NCBI RefSeq assembly: GCF_030247195.1
Contig: NC_080672.1
Coordinates: forward strand, 353,894,413-353,958,412
Direction: 5' to 3'
Length of the DNA stretch: 64,000 bases
Origin: Topomyia yanbarensis
Taxonomy: Eukaryota; Arthropoda; Insecta; Diptera; Culicidae
A program made the translations under genes and the position numbers. The notes below the pieces were generated by a model that had not been told where the DNA came from, ran no database searches, and saw only the letters and a list, made by a program, of their open reading frames with translations. Positions 11,590 to 23,839 of the stretch are shown piece after piece. Every line of letters begins with the position of its first letter. The first letter of the stretch is position 1.

Positions 11590-11773
11590 GTCCGAACCTG
11601 AATGCGTTGCGTCGGGAGAAAGAATGATGAGGGAAACGAACCAAAAATTTATATTTTCTCTGCATTCCAGTATTCGATTATGCTATGAAATTTCAGTCAG
11701 TTGAAAAGTTAATGAATGAGGGAGGCGGTGAATCTGAATGTTGTTTTCGGTAAATGCCAAAATAGGTAACTGA

Positions 11774-11823
11774 TTTTGAAATTTAGCAGCACTAGTGACC
11801 AGCAGTGCTGCTAAATTTCAAAA
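11774..11823. repeat. Perfect 20-bp inverted repeat with 10-bp loop
   Basis: Bases 11774-11793 (TTTTGAAATTTAGCAGCACT) are exactly inverted at 11804-11823. The right arm ends where the terminal repeat of the next element starts. It may be the tip of a truncated foldback element. Confidence 0.65.
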
Positions 11824-12197
11824 ACCCGAACAGAAAGTAATATCAAAATTGATCGTAGAAACGTTGAATTTACAATAGTTTTATTTGTTAACAACAACTT
11901 TTCTTGTAACATCAATGTACTTATGATCCAGTCCTTAATGCCTCCAAAATCTACAACGGAAAAACAATGTAAATCGATGTCTTTGATTTCAGAATGCATG
12001 GGAATCAATTTTTTCATTGTTACATCCCTTAACGACCCCCCTTTTTCCATGTAAAAATCAGGTTTACAATAAAATTGGATGTAGAAACAACAAATGTGAT
12101 TATATTTCCATTGTAAATTTTCCAGAATAACATTGTTTTTCGTTGTAATGTAACAATAAAAAATGCTGTAATACTGTTGTGCATTTCTACTCGGGTT
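11823..12197. mobile_element. 375-bp MITE with AACCCGARYAGAAA termini
   Basis: The left end AACCCGAACAGAAA (11823-11836) is inverted as TTTCTACTCGGGTT at 12184-12197, with two mismatches. The interior is AT-rich with repeated TTGTTACATC/GATGTAACAA words and has no meaningful open frame. A target-site duplication is not evident. Confidence 0.55.
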
Positions 12198-13133
12198 GTT
12201 TTCGAGTTATTTTGAATGATCGTGCACAGTGTTCTTCCCCTCGCAAAACATTCGATATTTTCGCCCGCTGATATTCGACAAAGTTTCTCTTGGTCAGGGT
12301 GGCCAGTACTACCAATTTATTCGTAGTTTTACCGATTTTCAATATTCAAACAGATTCACAGACGATCAGGATCAAAGTACATAAAATTTCTCATTTTTAC
12401 TGTTCTAGGGTATTCCCTAATAAAAAAATTATACTCGAACTTTAACCTATATAATCCAACAATTCCACATATTGTTTGAATTATTATACCCTGAACAGGT
12501 CGTTAGGGTCTTGGATCATAAGATGTTTATTAGGGTTTGCATTATTTTATTTGGTAATAACTATTGCAGGTTCCAATTACTACGTGCACTTTTTTATCGT
12601 TTTCTTGATTTGAAATTCTTTGTCAACTTCAAGATTTCTGAGACAAAAATGCGGTACACACATCGCACGCTCGATTGTTTTATAATTTCAGTCAAATTTT
12701 TTTAACTAATATCTCCACAAAGTGACAATAATTCACTGATTTTCGGCGATATATTTTTCGAGTTTCAGCAAATCAAACGTCACTTGGCTAAGATTTCGAC
12801 AAAAGGTTCGTTTGCTGATTACTAAGCCGTGTAGTACTCATTAAAATTGCGAAAGAAGCTGAGATTCGGTAGAACAATATTGTGTGCAACTTTCAGCAAA
12901 TCAACCGATGTTTTAAAATATATTCTGGCCACTCTGCCCATTATTGTTAAAAAAAACATGTCCAAATTTTAGTGCGGTACTACTCGAGGTGAAACGATTA
13001 CCGTGCGTTTTTCTTTCTCATTCTAGAAACGAAAGTATCGAGGTAACGAAAGGAAACAAAAAAGTTCTTTTCTCCATAAAAAAGTTGCAAGTTATATTGA
13101 TAAAGTGGCGTTCCAGCCTCAAAATCATACGCA
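12198..13133. other. Intergenic / 5' flank of the DDX20 gene
   Basis: AT-rich and without recognised coding sequence. It includes the presumed promoter and 5' UTR of the helicase gene; no TATA box at a convincing distance was seen. Confidence 0.4.
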
Positions 13134-16100
13134 ATGGCCGGTCATAATGTGAACGACGAGCGACAACGTTCGGTGGATGTTGAATTCGATCGCAGCCTGC
13201 AATTTAATTCCATGTTTCTGTCGGATCCGGTTGTTCACGGTTTGTCCCGGAACAACTTCATTCACCCGTCGCCCATTCAGGCACGTGCGATCCCACTCGG
13301 GAAGCTCGGAATAGGTACGGTTTATTTCAATTTGAAACGATTTAAACTAATGATTATTTTTTTCGCAGATTTATTGGTGCAAGCGAAATCCGGAACCGGT
13401 AAAACGCTGGTGTTTGCTGTGCTGATTGCAGAATCTCACAACCCGGACATCACATTCCCACAGTCGCTGACGATTGTGCCTACACGGGAGATTGCAGTAC
13501 AAATTGAAAAAGTATTGAACCGAATCGCCTATTCGGTGCCAAATTTTCGAGCACAAAGCTTTATTGGCGGACTGGATGTCAGTCAGGATCGGAAGAATCT
13601 GCAAAGCTGTTCGGCAGTTATCGGAACCCCCGGTAGGATTTATCATCTGATCAAGAGCAATGTTTTGAACACCAGCCATATTAAGATACTGGTGCTGGAT
13701 GAAGCAGATTCGCTCATTACGGGGACCTTACAATCGGATGTGGATCACATTATCAAATCGCTTCCGCAGAAGCGGCAAACAGTGGTTTGCAGTGCCACAT
13801 TCTATCACAATCGAGATCGGCTGCTACTCAAGTATTTAAATGAGAAATTTATCGGTGTTACACCGAAAAAAGAGGTTCCAGTTTTACATGGAATTCGACA
13901 GTTTGTACGAGAGATGCCTGAGACTAAGGATAACATAAAGGAAGTAATGGCAAAGATTGCCGAATTGAATCAAATTTTGAAGAAAGTTCCTTACAATCAG
14001 TGTTTGGTGTTTACTAACACACAAACCAAAGCGGACACTTACCGCAGTTATTTGAGCCGAGCAGGTTGGGCCGTGGATGTAATCCGGGGTGGCCAGGATC
14101 AGCGGGTTCGACTCAAGACAGTGGAGAACTTGAAAGACTTTCGCTGCCGCATTTTAACTGCTACCGATGTTCTGGCCCGTGGAATTGATGCAGAAAATGT
14201 AAATCTCGTTATAAACGTCGATGTTCCGAAAGACAATTCGGTCTACCTTCATCGCATTGGACGAGCGGGAAGGTTTGGAACGCAAGCTATCTCCATCACG
14301 CTGCTTTCCTCGGCGAAGGACTCCGAGAGATTTCGTAAGATATTGTACGATATTGGAGGCTCGGATATGTTTGTTTATCAGCTTCCAACAATGGCCGTAG
14401 AGGAAATCTGGAACTTTGATCAGTACGGCGAAAAATATGGAAAATTTTGCGCATCAAAATTAGAGCAAGAAATTCGGGAACAGGGTGCTGACAAATCGCT
14501 CCTAGAAACGATTCAAGAGGTAGATTCAAAAACGGAACTGGACCGTAAATCGTCGGAAAACCTCGAGGATAGTTTGGAAGAACCAAAGAAACAAACTGGG
14601 GAATCTATTTTAGAAGCGGACTCAATTGAGCAGATGTTATTCGAAAAATCTAAGTCGTCCAATGGACTGCTGGAGAGTGAACCAGAAGAGCGATTGGAGA
14701 GAATTATTATGCTGGGAGATAACGCGACTGATGATACGATCAAAACGGAAGGTATCGAAAACATGCTGAGTGATGTTCATAGCATGGATAATGTCGAAAA
14801 GATTGCAGAAGCTGAAGACATTCCACGGGGATTAGCTGATGCTGCTGCAGCAGGAAAAAATGAAAACGATACCTTACTTAATGGTAATAAGACTGAAAAA
14901 CCCATCACAACCGAAGAAGCGAAATTTTCACAAACTGAAACCAAGATTTCTGAAATGCAACTTGAAGTTTCAAACATGCCGTCTGTCGTTGACGCAGTAG
15001 AAGCTTACTGGAAAAATCCTGAGTCCCGTGAGGTACTTTTTCGCGCATACATTGATGATTTTTCTGATGATGAAAACGAAGAAGTTGAAAATGATCCGGC
15101 TCAGAATGACACATCTTTCAACGAATTACTGGTTGAAGACCTGGATGTAAAGTCAAATGGAATTATGGTGAGCTTCAAGTTTTTGTTTTTCATACATTAA
15201 TATCGAACTATCAATTGTTACTCTTCAAAATCGTTATCTTATTTACTTTTCTCTTTTCTACACATTATTTATAACACTTTCAGCCTTATTGCAATGATTC
15301 CAAAGCCAAATTAACTGAATGGATCCAAACTCTTTACAGGAACCAGCAGAAAATGCAACCGAGGACGGCGATACTAACAAAACGCTACAGTTTGGAGACG
15401 ATGAACTGCAAAAGGTTATCTCGGCCTCGGATGGTGACCAAGCGTCTTCCAAGGTTGACCAAATGTTTTTAGCAGCAATGGAAAAACTACAGCTGGAGGT
15501 TGATCAGTGTCCGATTGAACGAAAAAGTGTTGATCAAACCCAATCGAAGGTCGACCAAATATTCCTAGATGCGATAAATAAATTAGAACAGGATAATTTG
15601 CTCACCACTGAAGATGTATCGGAAGAAAGTTCTAAAAATTTGCCCTTAGGAGAGGGAAACAATCAGCTTTCGACTGAACGACTGTTATTGTCCACCATGG
15701 CCAAATTGGATTCAGAGAACGATAAAAGCGGAAAAGCACCAGCAAGTGCTGATGACTTGTTTTATGCGGCGATGAGCAAGTTAGATTTTGAGGAGGAATC
15801 CATTCCAAATCCGATTCCATCAACAGCAACGCCCACGTCAGAAGTAAGCTGTTCCACACCGGAATCCTGTTTTACTGACAGTTCCTTTAGCTCGAATACA
15901 ACCAAACAAGTCGAAGTCGGTTCAAATTTTACTACACCAAACTCCCGGGTACAGGAGATTCGCGGTGCTGCCCCAGCTCACCAAGTTAGCTCATCAACTT
16001 CGGACAATTCATCCGAGCTGAGTCACACCTCGGATCCAGCTGTCCCGGTTCGCGATCAGAACTGTCTTCCGCTAGAGGTCAACAACGATGCTCTTTTCGC

Positions 16101-16881
16101 CAAAATTATGGAGCAGAAAGAAATGGAGGCCGACCAGCAACAGCGTCCATTCCAATTCTCCATCGATGGCTGCAGTTTGGAAGTCCATGATGATCCTGTA
16201 AGCGATCGGGATATCAATTCCCGCAAGGGATCCGTCCCCGATGTTGTCCCCTGTGGAATTACTCTGGATCCATCGCGTCTACAGAATCGGCCACCGTCAT
16301 CAATTGATGAACGGGTTGCCGTTGGATTCGATCTCAATTCAAACACATGCGGTTCCAACGATGGCTCTGTGTTTGAACACGAAGAAGAAGCCGTCGTTCC
16401 GCAGGATCAACCACCGAAACGGATTCGCTTCCAGCAGGATGATCTTTCTCTAGATCTTCCATCAAACGGAGTAGCAGCAGCCAGAGCAAACCAACAGATC
16501 GATCAAATCGAGCAGGATCCTCTTAGTGCACCTCCAAGAACGGATGCTACTGCTGCGACCGAAGATGTCGAAGACGCGAGTTCGTACTCATCGGAGTACA
16601 ACAGCGAGTCGTCGAATTCGTCCTTCTTCGATCAACGCGAGTGGGACCCGGAGAAGATGACCGAAGCAAATCCGACCGTCGACGAGCAGCGACATCAAGC
16701 GAATCGCAAGCATAAATCCAACAGGCGTTCACAGAATCGTACGAATCTCTACCATCGCACCTATGCCAACTGGTCCACCCAGTATTGGAATCAGATGACA
16801 ATGATTCGTGACTACGCGCGTTATTCGGTTTACACCCGGCGCAATCTGTGTCACAATTGCCAAGCACAGAATTCATCCTAG
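13134..16881 (+). CDS. DDX20: DEAD-box RNA helicase DDX20 / Gemin3
   Basis: Three exons: 13134-13314, 13369-15167, 15340-16881 (introns 54 and 172 bp), giving about 1173 residues. The helicase core carries the Q-motif region (HPSPIQARAIP, about 44-54), AKSGTGKT (66-73), PTRE (98-101), DEAD (171-174), SAT (202-204), ARGID (330-334) and HRIGRAGR (355-362). PTREIAVQI, FIGG..VSQD and VNLVINVDVP match DDX20/Gemin3 rather than other DEAD-box groups. Gemin3 is a core SMN-complex subunit that helps load Sm proteins onto snRNAs. The tail of about 700 residues is acidic and Ser/Gln-rich, longer than the human protein's, and holds a repeated short motif (about residues 698-923). The basic Tyr/Asn-rich end (near 1120-1173) may be a second functional region. 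Acceptor choice for exon 3 is ambiguous: an upstream site at 15283 leads to another frame. A polyadenylation signal AATAAA lies at 17013. Confidence 0.9.
13315..13368 (+). other. Short intron 1 of DDX20 (54 bp, length 3n, no stop)
   Basis: GTACGG at 13315 and TTCGCAG ending at 13368 bound the intron. Its removal restores LGI-DLLVQAKSGTGKT at the Walker A motif. Because it is 54 bp long and free of stops in frame, a retained intron would insert 18 residues instead of truncating the protein. Confidence 0.85.
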
Positions 16882-17012
16882 AGCTTCATGCTGCGGCATC
16901 GAACATAAAATTGATTTGTGATGTTACTGACTAGTTTTAGTTTTTTTTGCCACGAAGGCTACTGTTTGATTACTTGAACTATTTAAAATGAACTTACGTA
17001 TTTATTAACGGT

Positions 17013-17018
17013 AATAAA
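17013..17018 (+). terminator. Polyadenylation signal AATAAA for DDX20
   Basis: AATAAA occurs 132 bp after the DDX20 stop codon, in AT-rich sequence ahead of the LINE remnant, so the 3' UTR is probably about 150 nt. Confidence 0.6.
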
Positions 17019-17204
17019 CGTTTGAAACGACTAAAACAGCTATTTTTTTCCATTTTTGGCTGAATTGCGTCGGACGGTGCTTTAACTGAATAGTATCTAT
17101 TTCCTCTGTTCACGCCAAATTCTTACATCAGGGGCGCTATTCTCACAGCACGTCACATACCGTGATTAGAAAGAAATTTTATTCGAGTCACTAGGTGTTT
17201 CGAA

Positions 17205-17687
17205 TCAGAATAAGGTCCCAGCATATGTCGTAAATGGACACTGTGTAAAGTGATGTATACGGTATCCAAATAAGCTTGGCAGATTCTTCAACCAGTTGAA
17301 TTTGATTCTGTCTGGTTCTGGGGCTTTATTGTTACATGACAAGAGAGCAACTACACCATCGAGAAGGTGTTGTGAGGGGACACGGCGCGGTAGATCTTCT
17401 GTGCCTGGGCGGAATCCGGACAATCTTGGCCAAATCAGAATTATTCCATTATTCTCGTTAGTACTGTTTCGGTTTCGCATACATTGAGCTGGGCCCCAAA
17501 GAGTGCTCATCGACGTTTCTCTCGTTATCCCATCGACAAACCGGCGCCAGTAACTACGTTTCTTGGCTTTCATCAAACTCTTGATTCGCGTTTCTTACGT
17601 CGCGTACTGTCGATAGCTAGTGGCTAACCCGTCCTCCCGGAAGGCTTTTTATGCGGCGGCCTTCTTCGCGTATTCGTCTGAGCACCC
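17205..17687 (-). mobile_element. I-clade (Loner-like) LINE, reverse transcriptase N-terminal part
   Basis: Minus-strand sequence reads DEGCSDEYAKKAAA, AFREDG, KAKKRSYWRRFVDG, TRETSMSTLWG and LLSCNNKAPEPDRIKFNWLK: the linker after the endonuclease and the first RT blocks of an I-clade LINE. It is the downstream half of the element whose upstream half ends at 22537; the two halves are separated by a hAT-like insertion. Stops and frameshifts are present and the rest of the RT is missing, so it is 3' truncated near 17205. Confidence 0.8.
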
Positions 17688-17869
17688 CTCGTCGCCAGTG
17701 ATGTCCCTATCCTCTGTGCAGTAAAGAGAAATTGAGATTACTCCCCACACTCTGGCAAGCAAAACGAGAGCGCTTCTCTTTCGTTCATATACACCACCGT
17801 ATTTGATATGTGTAAGCGCACGTTGATGGCAGAGGTAAATTTTCATACACCCAACACTGGAACGATCTA

Positions 17870-18290
17870 GAGTGTGGAGAAGAGCTCTTGAAATTCTCTG
17901 TGGCGCGCTCAGATAAATTCGCCACCGCGCGCGCCCCAGAGTCGCTGTGGTGTATTCACTGGCGTGTATTCACTGGCGTGTGATCTTTGATTTGTTTTCG
18001 TCTTACAAGCGGCATTGCGGGTGAGATTAATTTAATTTGCACAGGTTGTTGCGTTGTGTTGTCTGGATGGCGGTGGCTTATTTCAAGCTTATATTATTTT
18101 CTACTGAAGATTGCATAGTTGCTCGGTAAAGTTTGCGAGTTTATAGAGTGTTGTTACACTACCGTGGGAAGCCTAGGGGCAAACAAGGAAAACGTTTTAC
18201 GTATCAATGTATCGGCTGGTATAAACAAAGTTTTATAATGATCTGTAGTATTAGATTAATCGTATAACAGATGTAAGACGGGATTTGTAC
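17870..18290 (+). repeat. Left subterminal inverted repeat of the hAT-like element
   Basis: This stretch matches the reverse complement of 21950-22360 with small indels. It contains the tandem word GTATTCACTGGCGT and a G/C-rich block CCACCGCGCGCGCC. Repeated CACTGGCG words near both ends are the type of site bound by hAT transposases; that role is inferred. Confidence 0.75.
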
Positions 18291-21200
18291 ATCCACATTA
18301 GGAACTGCGCTATTTTTTGTTCGACTGAATAACTCAATGGTAAGTTAACTTATTTTGATTGCGAATTTGGCGACGCCAAAAAGTAAAGTGAACCATTACA
18401 AGTAATGTCCTGGTATTACACACGTTATCGATTATTATTATACGCAGGCATTGTAATTCTCTCTCACTCACGCGAGAAGAGGCTTATCCGATGTCCAACT
18501 TTTCCGAGATAAAGTCCTCATAAAACAAGATAACGTTCACGAGAATTCACATTGTTGCTTTTTTTTCTGTAGCGCGTTATTAAAAATAATGACGTGCCAA
18601 TTAGAAGCGCTTCTATTTGACCGGTACAGTGCTTTCAAGAGGTTACAGCACTGTAGATTTTTTAAAACATTTAATTTTTCTTTATTGGTTGAATTTTGCT
18701 TACTGGTGCTTTAGGATGCTGAAAATGATATTCCAAAAAATGAATCGCGAAAACAATAAATAAATATTCAACTTTTTTCGCAACGCCTCTTATGTATACC
18801 TCGAGTATACTGAAAACGTTAACCGTGTTTTTCTCTAAATAATTTTTTTTTTGATCTGGCCGGAAATGTAACTCGAACAAATGATTTTTGATCAGCCTAA
18901 TTTTTTTACAGCATGTTCAAGATTACTTTCTCCAGCGATGTACGTGGGATTTAATTTTTTCATTGCATAATTTTTTAATAAGCAAATTTTGTGTCGATTT
19001 TTAACACATTTTCAGCGTTTTTCGACTAAAAAATGTACCATTTCGTGAAAAATCAAGACATAGAAAAAATCTTACGTATGCTGCTTGCTGTCGTTCTAAG
19101 AAGTTTAAAAAGCTTTGGTTTTTGGCTCTGGATCAAAAATTACGGGACATAGAGTTCCGGCCGTAGACCCCTTCCAAAAAAAACTCCCCGACGGGAAAGC
19201 GCTGCACAGCCGCCATCTTGTGACGAAATTACTCGAATAAATCATTTTTTTGCAATGAAGTAATGTTATATATCTCATTAACCCTCTGGAAGTCGCGCTT
19301 ATGGCCCACTGAACGAGCAGCCGCTAATGCTTTAAGACGGGTTCGCTAGATTTTCAGAGCAGCGTGCACTGCCGGAAAGTTAAACAAGATCTCGATTCAT
19401 CTCATTATTGCGTCAAGATAAATTCCCGAAATATGCCTATTTTTCGTGCTCTATAGTGGTGTAACCCCTCAATAATTAGTTCTGGAATCTTTTGACGGCA
19501 TTTTTCTTCTGTGCCATCATTTAAATAAATTAGCTGGTTTTCTCTCAAATTTCCATGCGATGGAATAATAAGAGAGAGAATTAAAATTAAAACCTAACAT
19601 GTTCGGGTACGAGTATAGCAAAGAAGTTCAAAATGGCAAATCCACCGTCTTTGCAGTACAGACTAAATTGTTCCAAAGAACGTTTATCTGTTTACCGTGA
19701 TTTTATAATTTGTAAAACTTATAATAATAAGTTTATGTATCAGAGGATGATTATGACCTCACCGAATAAAAATCTTCTTGTGTAAACCTTGAACCTATAG
19801 TTGATTTCGTGACGTGAGGATGTGCTTTTGTTTTCATTTCGATCCGAAAAAGGAATACGATCTACGTTTATCCCAAAAATTAACGTAAACTTCGTATTCT
19901 ATACATATATTAATCAATTCACCTGTAAGTATTCATGCATACACTTCGAATCGAGTACACTTCCGTGATATTTATTCTTAGTCCAATTAGGTGATTAAAA
20001 TTTTCTGATAAACAGAAATATAGGATTTGATTCCTGATGAAATAAGTTTTTATGGATATTTAGTAATATTATATCAGACAATACTAATTATCCTCAACAT
20101 ATTCCATTTTCTTCTCTAAATTTATCAATTTCGAATGCTCTAGTAATGCTAACAAAGTAAATACATAATAGTTTAATAGTTCCGCACTTAAGGTGTGAGT
20201 CGCATTTTAGTCATACTTGGGTCAGTAAAAGCCAAATATTTTACGCTTTTTGGCTATTCTCGAGCGACGAAGCGATACAAAAAAATATTTCGTTCTAATT
20301 CTAATATAATTTTTTTTGAAAATCTACACTTGTACTGCATTACAACGATAGCATTAGTTAGACTAATAATATAGTGCAATAAAAGCAGAATGTTGAAAGT
20401 TGTTCTACGTGTCTTATGAACTGCCCTAGAATTTTAATTGCAAATATGGGAAGTCGTTCAACGTATCTTTGGTATGTGTGCAGAGAACTAGAATATTTGA
20501 GTGAAAATCCTGCTAAAAAATCGATGAAAAGTTCTATGGGCGATGTCAATATATTAAACGAAAGCATTTAATACCAAAAATGATAAAAAAAAATGTTAAG
20601 ATTGTTTATTAACCAATTTATGTATGTGAAACTTCTTGTACCATTACCACTACCATGTATCATTAATATAGCCATTGCTAATTACGACTCCTATGGGACA
20701 TGCAACTATATATACATTAGCTCAACTATATATAACTTTCATACTCGGTCATACAAACAACGGGTTGTTAAGAACCGGTCACCATACCAGAATTTGCTTT
20801 TTTCCATATATATATTTTGACAACATACCATTCAAGCACCATTTTAATTCTTTCCCATTTTAATTCTGTCGATTGATGATTTTTTTTTTTACACGATGGC
20901 TTCTGAAGAAAGCTTCGTTGACACTAAAGTAGCCTTACGCTTTATCCTATTGAGCTATCGCCGTAATATTATAGAACGTAGTTTTTTATATCATGTTTAT
21001 CTACAGGTTTTTGGAATCTTTGGAAATTCCTCGGAAATCCCCTGTTCGAAGATCGTGCAAGATGTTTTCATAAGGCGAACTTTTTTCTATATTTTCATTG
21101 ATATAAAAGTTCGCAAGCGATCTTTTCTTCTTCCGATATTTGCTTGAACCGAATAATGTTCCCAAACATCGGCACTCTTGAAGTTCACTGACGATTTTTT

Positions 21201-21949
21201 CCGTAGTGATATTTTATATCAGTGAACTTTTTATTAGAAAATCGGCGATGAAAAGATTCTGTTGTGAACATTGATATTTTGATATTTTCCCAACACTAAC
21301 TTTTTGATAAAACACCTCATTCAAGAAAGTTATAATGAGGAATAATTTATCACATAAAAATCGCTTGTTTAAACTTGAGGAAACACCTTACTTGTTACTT
21401 GAAAATACGAAAATTTCATAGAGATTGACAGAGATTCCGACAGATACTACCAGATACCTAATACTTTGTTTTGCTGTTGATATTACGTGCAATGAATCCG
21501 TGCATTATAATTACGGTCTAAAATACTAACTGACGCAAAAATCTAGAATACGTATAATAAACATTGTTGCTGCTGACCCATTTATAACATCCTTTTATGG
21601 AACACAAGATTCATTGTTCATTTAAAATAAGCGTGAACACTAGTGGCCTTTTTTCTTGACCCCGAAACTGAGCCAATTTATTTCGCTCATTGACGCGCAG
21701 AATCCCGGTCCTAGCTCCCATGCTCTTGAAACATTCGCTTTCGCCTGCTGTTTAAACGATTTCCACGCAAAATAATAGACAAATAAACAAATGAATAACG
21801 GGTGTACGCTCAATTGTGATGTTGTATGTAAATTAATTATCGTCACAAGCGTATACCTAATTTTACTGAATATGTCAAGCCTGTCGACGAAATCTAAGAT
21901 TTCGTTTTAAACTTGTAGGATTAAGTTATAATAAAACTATTAATACTTA

Positions 21950-22360
21950 TAACACGAGTTTGCATATCAGGTGCCTCTGGTCATTATAAAACTCTCTATA
22001 CGATGATACGTAAAAAGTTTTCCCAATTTGCACCGAGGACCGAGTACTTTTAGTTTTGCAGGTAGTGTAACAATACTTTATAAACTCGTTCGCTTTACTA
22101 AGCAACTTGTATGAAATCTTCAGTAGAAAATAATATAAACTTGAAATAAGCCACCACCATCCACACAACACAATGCAACAACCTGTGCAAATCAAATCAA
22201 TCTCACTCGCAATGCCGCTTGTAAGACGAAAACAAACCAAAGATCACACGCCAGTGAATACACGCCAGTGAAACCACGCCAGTGAATACACCACAGCGAC
22301 TCTGGGGCGCGCGCGGTGGTGACTTTATCTGAGCGCGCCACAGAGAATTTAAAGAGCAAG
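21950..22360 (-). repeat. Right subterminal inverted repeat of the hAT-like element
   Basis: Inverse partner of 17870-18290, with three CGCCAGTG words in close succession around 22246-22284. Confidence 0.75.
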
Positions 22361-22544
22361 AGAGCACGGTTATCTCGCACCCAACTACCTCAACACCAGC
22401 GCACACTTGAAATCGGTCTTTACAGCTCCGAAAGAAAGAGCGTTCTGCTTTTTTCTGTGGTGTGTGATCATTGTATCCTCTGTGTAGGCATCACACTTAC
22501 GCGCCAGTGCATCACTAGGGTGAAATGCCATCACTGCTCGTCGC

Positions 22545-23750
22545 ACCACGGATAGGGAGAACGTTTTTGGGTGTTCGCGCTTGGTACTCGTTTCGTCTGA
22601 AATTGAATCACGTTATCGAATTCAAGTCGGACAGAAACATGTACTCTTCCTTCGGAATCAGTACCTTTATCGAGTCAAAAGTTTCGAATAGCTTCTCCGG
22701 TCAATGTTCCGTGTGAGATCATACGAGACATTAATTGATTCCGATGATGTTGAACCAATAGTGATTGCAATAACGATCGGCAGATGGTCACTAACGTGAG
22801 GATCAGATGCCTTCCAATTGCAATCTAACCGTCGAATTGTCGAAGAGCGATTATCGTCGTACAGGCAGCCCATCCTATATCGCGGGAGATGAAGCCTCTA
22901 AGAAGCAGCAGTTGTGAGAGAAGAAGTTCAATCACGCTGGATAGACTTCGGTACCCCATCATGACCCTTGAAGGAATGTAAATATTAGCAATGCAGAGGT
23001 CTTCTCGATCCAGACGAATAATGTTAAAATTGTGGAAGTTGAGGTTAAGGTTAGAAGTAAGCCATGTTTCGCATAAAGAGAAAGCATCACAGTAATTATA
23101 ATCTAGCAAATGTATTAATGAATCAATTTAGGGGATAATACTTCTGCAATTCCGCTGTAAAACAGTGATCAGATCCGTGATTTCGTTAGCCATCGAAGGG
23201 GTCATTGTTCAGTCAACTGCTTTAAGAATGTTCTCAGTGTTGGTAGAATAGCAACCAGCAATCTTTTCAGAGGATCGATTATAATATTGATTATCCAGTC
23301 CACAATGTCAGAAAATTTGAGAAGTACCATTTTGAATTAAGTTTCTGACTGGAAAATAACAGCACTTGTGATTTTTGGTGCCCCGGGAAGTGCTGAAAAG
23401 TCTTGATTGTATCTGTATCTGTATGTATTATCTTCGGGTTTGTTTCCGCGTATGGTTTTTATTTTGTGCTTCCGTTTGGGACAATCTTGGATCCTTACGA
23501 GGAAGCTCGGGAGAGTCCCACTTTGATCTTTTCCTGGAGTTTCCAAGCGAAACCAAGGAATGCCTCTCGCAAGAGTTGTCAAATGACAAGAGTACATACG
23601 GGTTTTAGGGGAAAGTGAGGCAGCTCTTTTAAGCATTTTTGCATAGGAGCGTCTGGAGCGATCTTTGGCGGATCGCTTCAATTTATCCATACGCAGTTTG
23701 CACGTTGAGCATTTCAAAAGTGTATGCGGATTCCCCCACAGTAAATACAC
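22545..23750 (-). mobile_element. I-clade (Loner-like) LINE, ORF1 end and endonuclease
   Basis: On the minus strand the ORF1 tail shows GNPHTLLKCSTCKLRMDK, KRSAKDRSRRSYAKMLK (23750-23600). After a short spacer, ORF2 begins near 23160 with ITVLQRNCRSIIP, then LDYNYCDAFSLCETWLTSN, NFNIIRLDRED and SDPHVSDHLPIVIAI: the apurinic-like endonuclease of I-clade LINEs. The frame ends at KRSPYPWCDE, directly against the hAT-like insertion, and resumes at 17687. Stops and frameshifts show it is dead. Confidence 0.8.
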
Positions 23751-23839
23751 TTTTCAGCAGCCTTCTTTCAGACATCATCCGCATAGCTCGCACCTCACTT
23801 ACCGAACCGCAGCTTATTGCTACAGTAGGTGATTAGAGC

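Larger units (their letters stand above)
17696..22536. mobile_element. 4841-bp hAT-like DNA transposon, no transposase seen
   Basis: The element starts CAGTGATGTCC at 17696 and ends as the inverse of CAGTGATGGC at 22536. It is flanked on both sides by the same 8 bp, CTCGTCGC (17688-17695 and 22537-22544). Removing it rejoins an I-clade LINE at ...PWCDE / DEGCSDEY. About 0.4 kb near each end is inverted: 17870-18290 against 21950-22360. The CAGTG tip and 8-bp target duplication fit the hAT superfamily. The interior is AT-rich with no frame above about 97 codons and no recognisable transposase, so it would depend on transposase supplied elsewhere. The open frame at 20896-21147 resembles nothing known. 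Confidence 0.85.

Noticed and set aside
20896..21147. 83-codon plus-strand frame inside the hAT-like element
   Set aside because: It starts after a T run, has AT-driven composition and shows no transposase motif.
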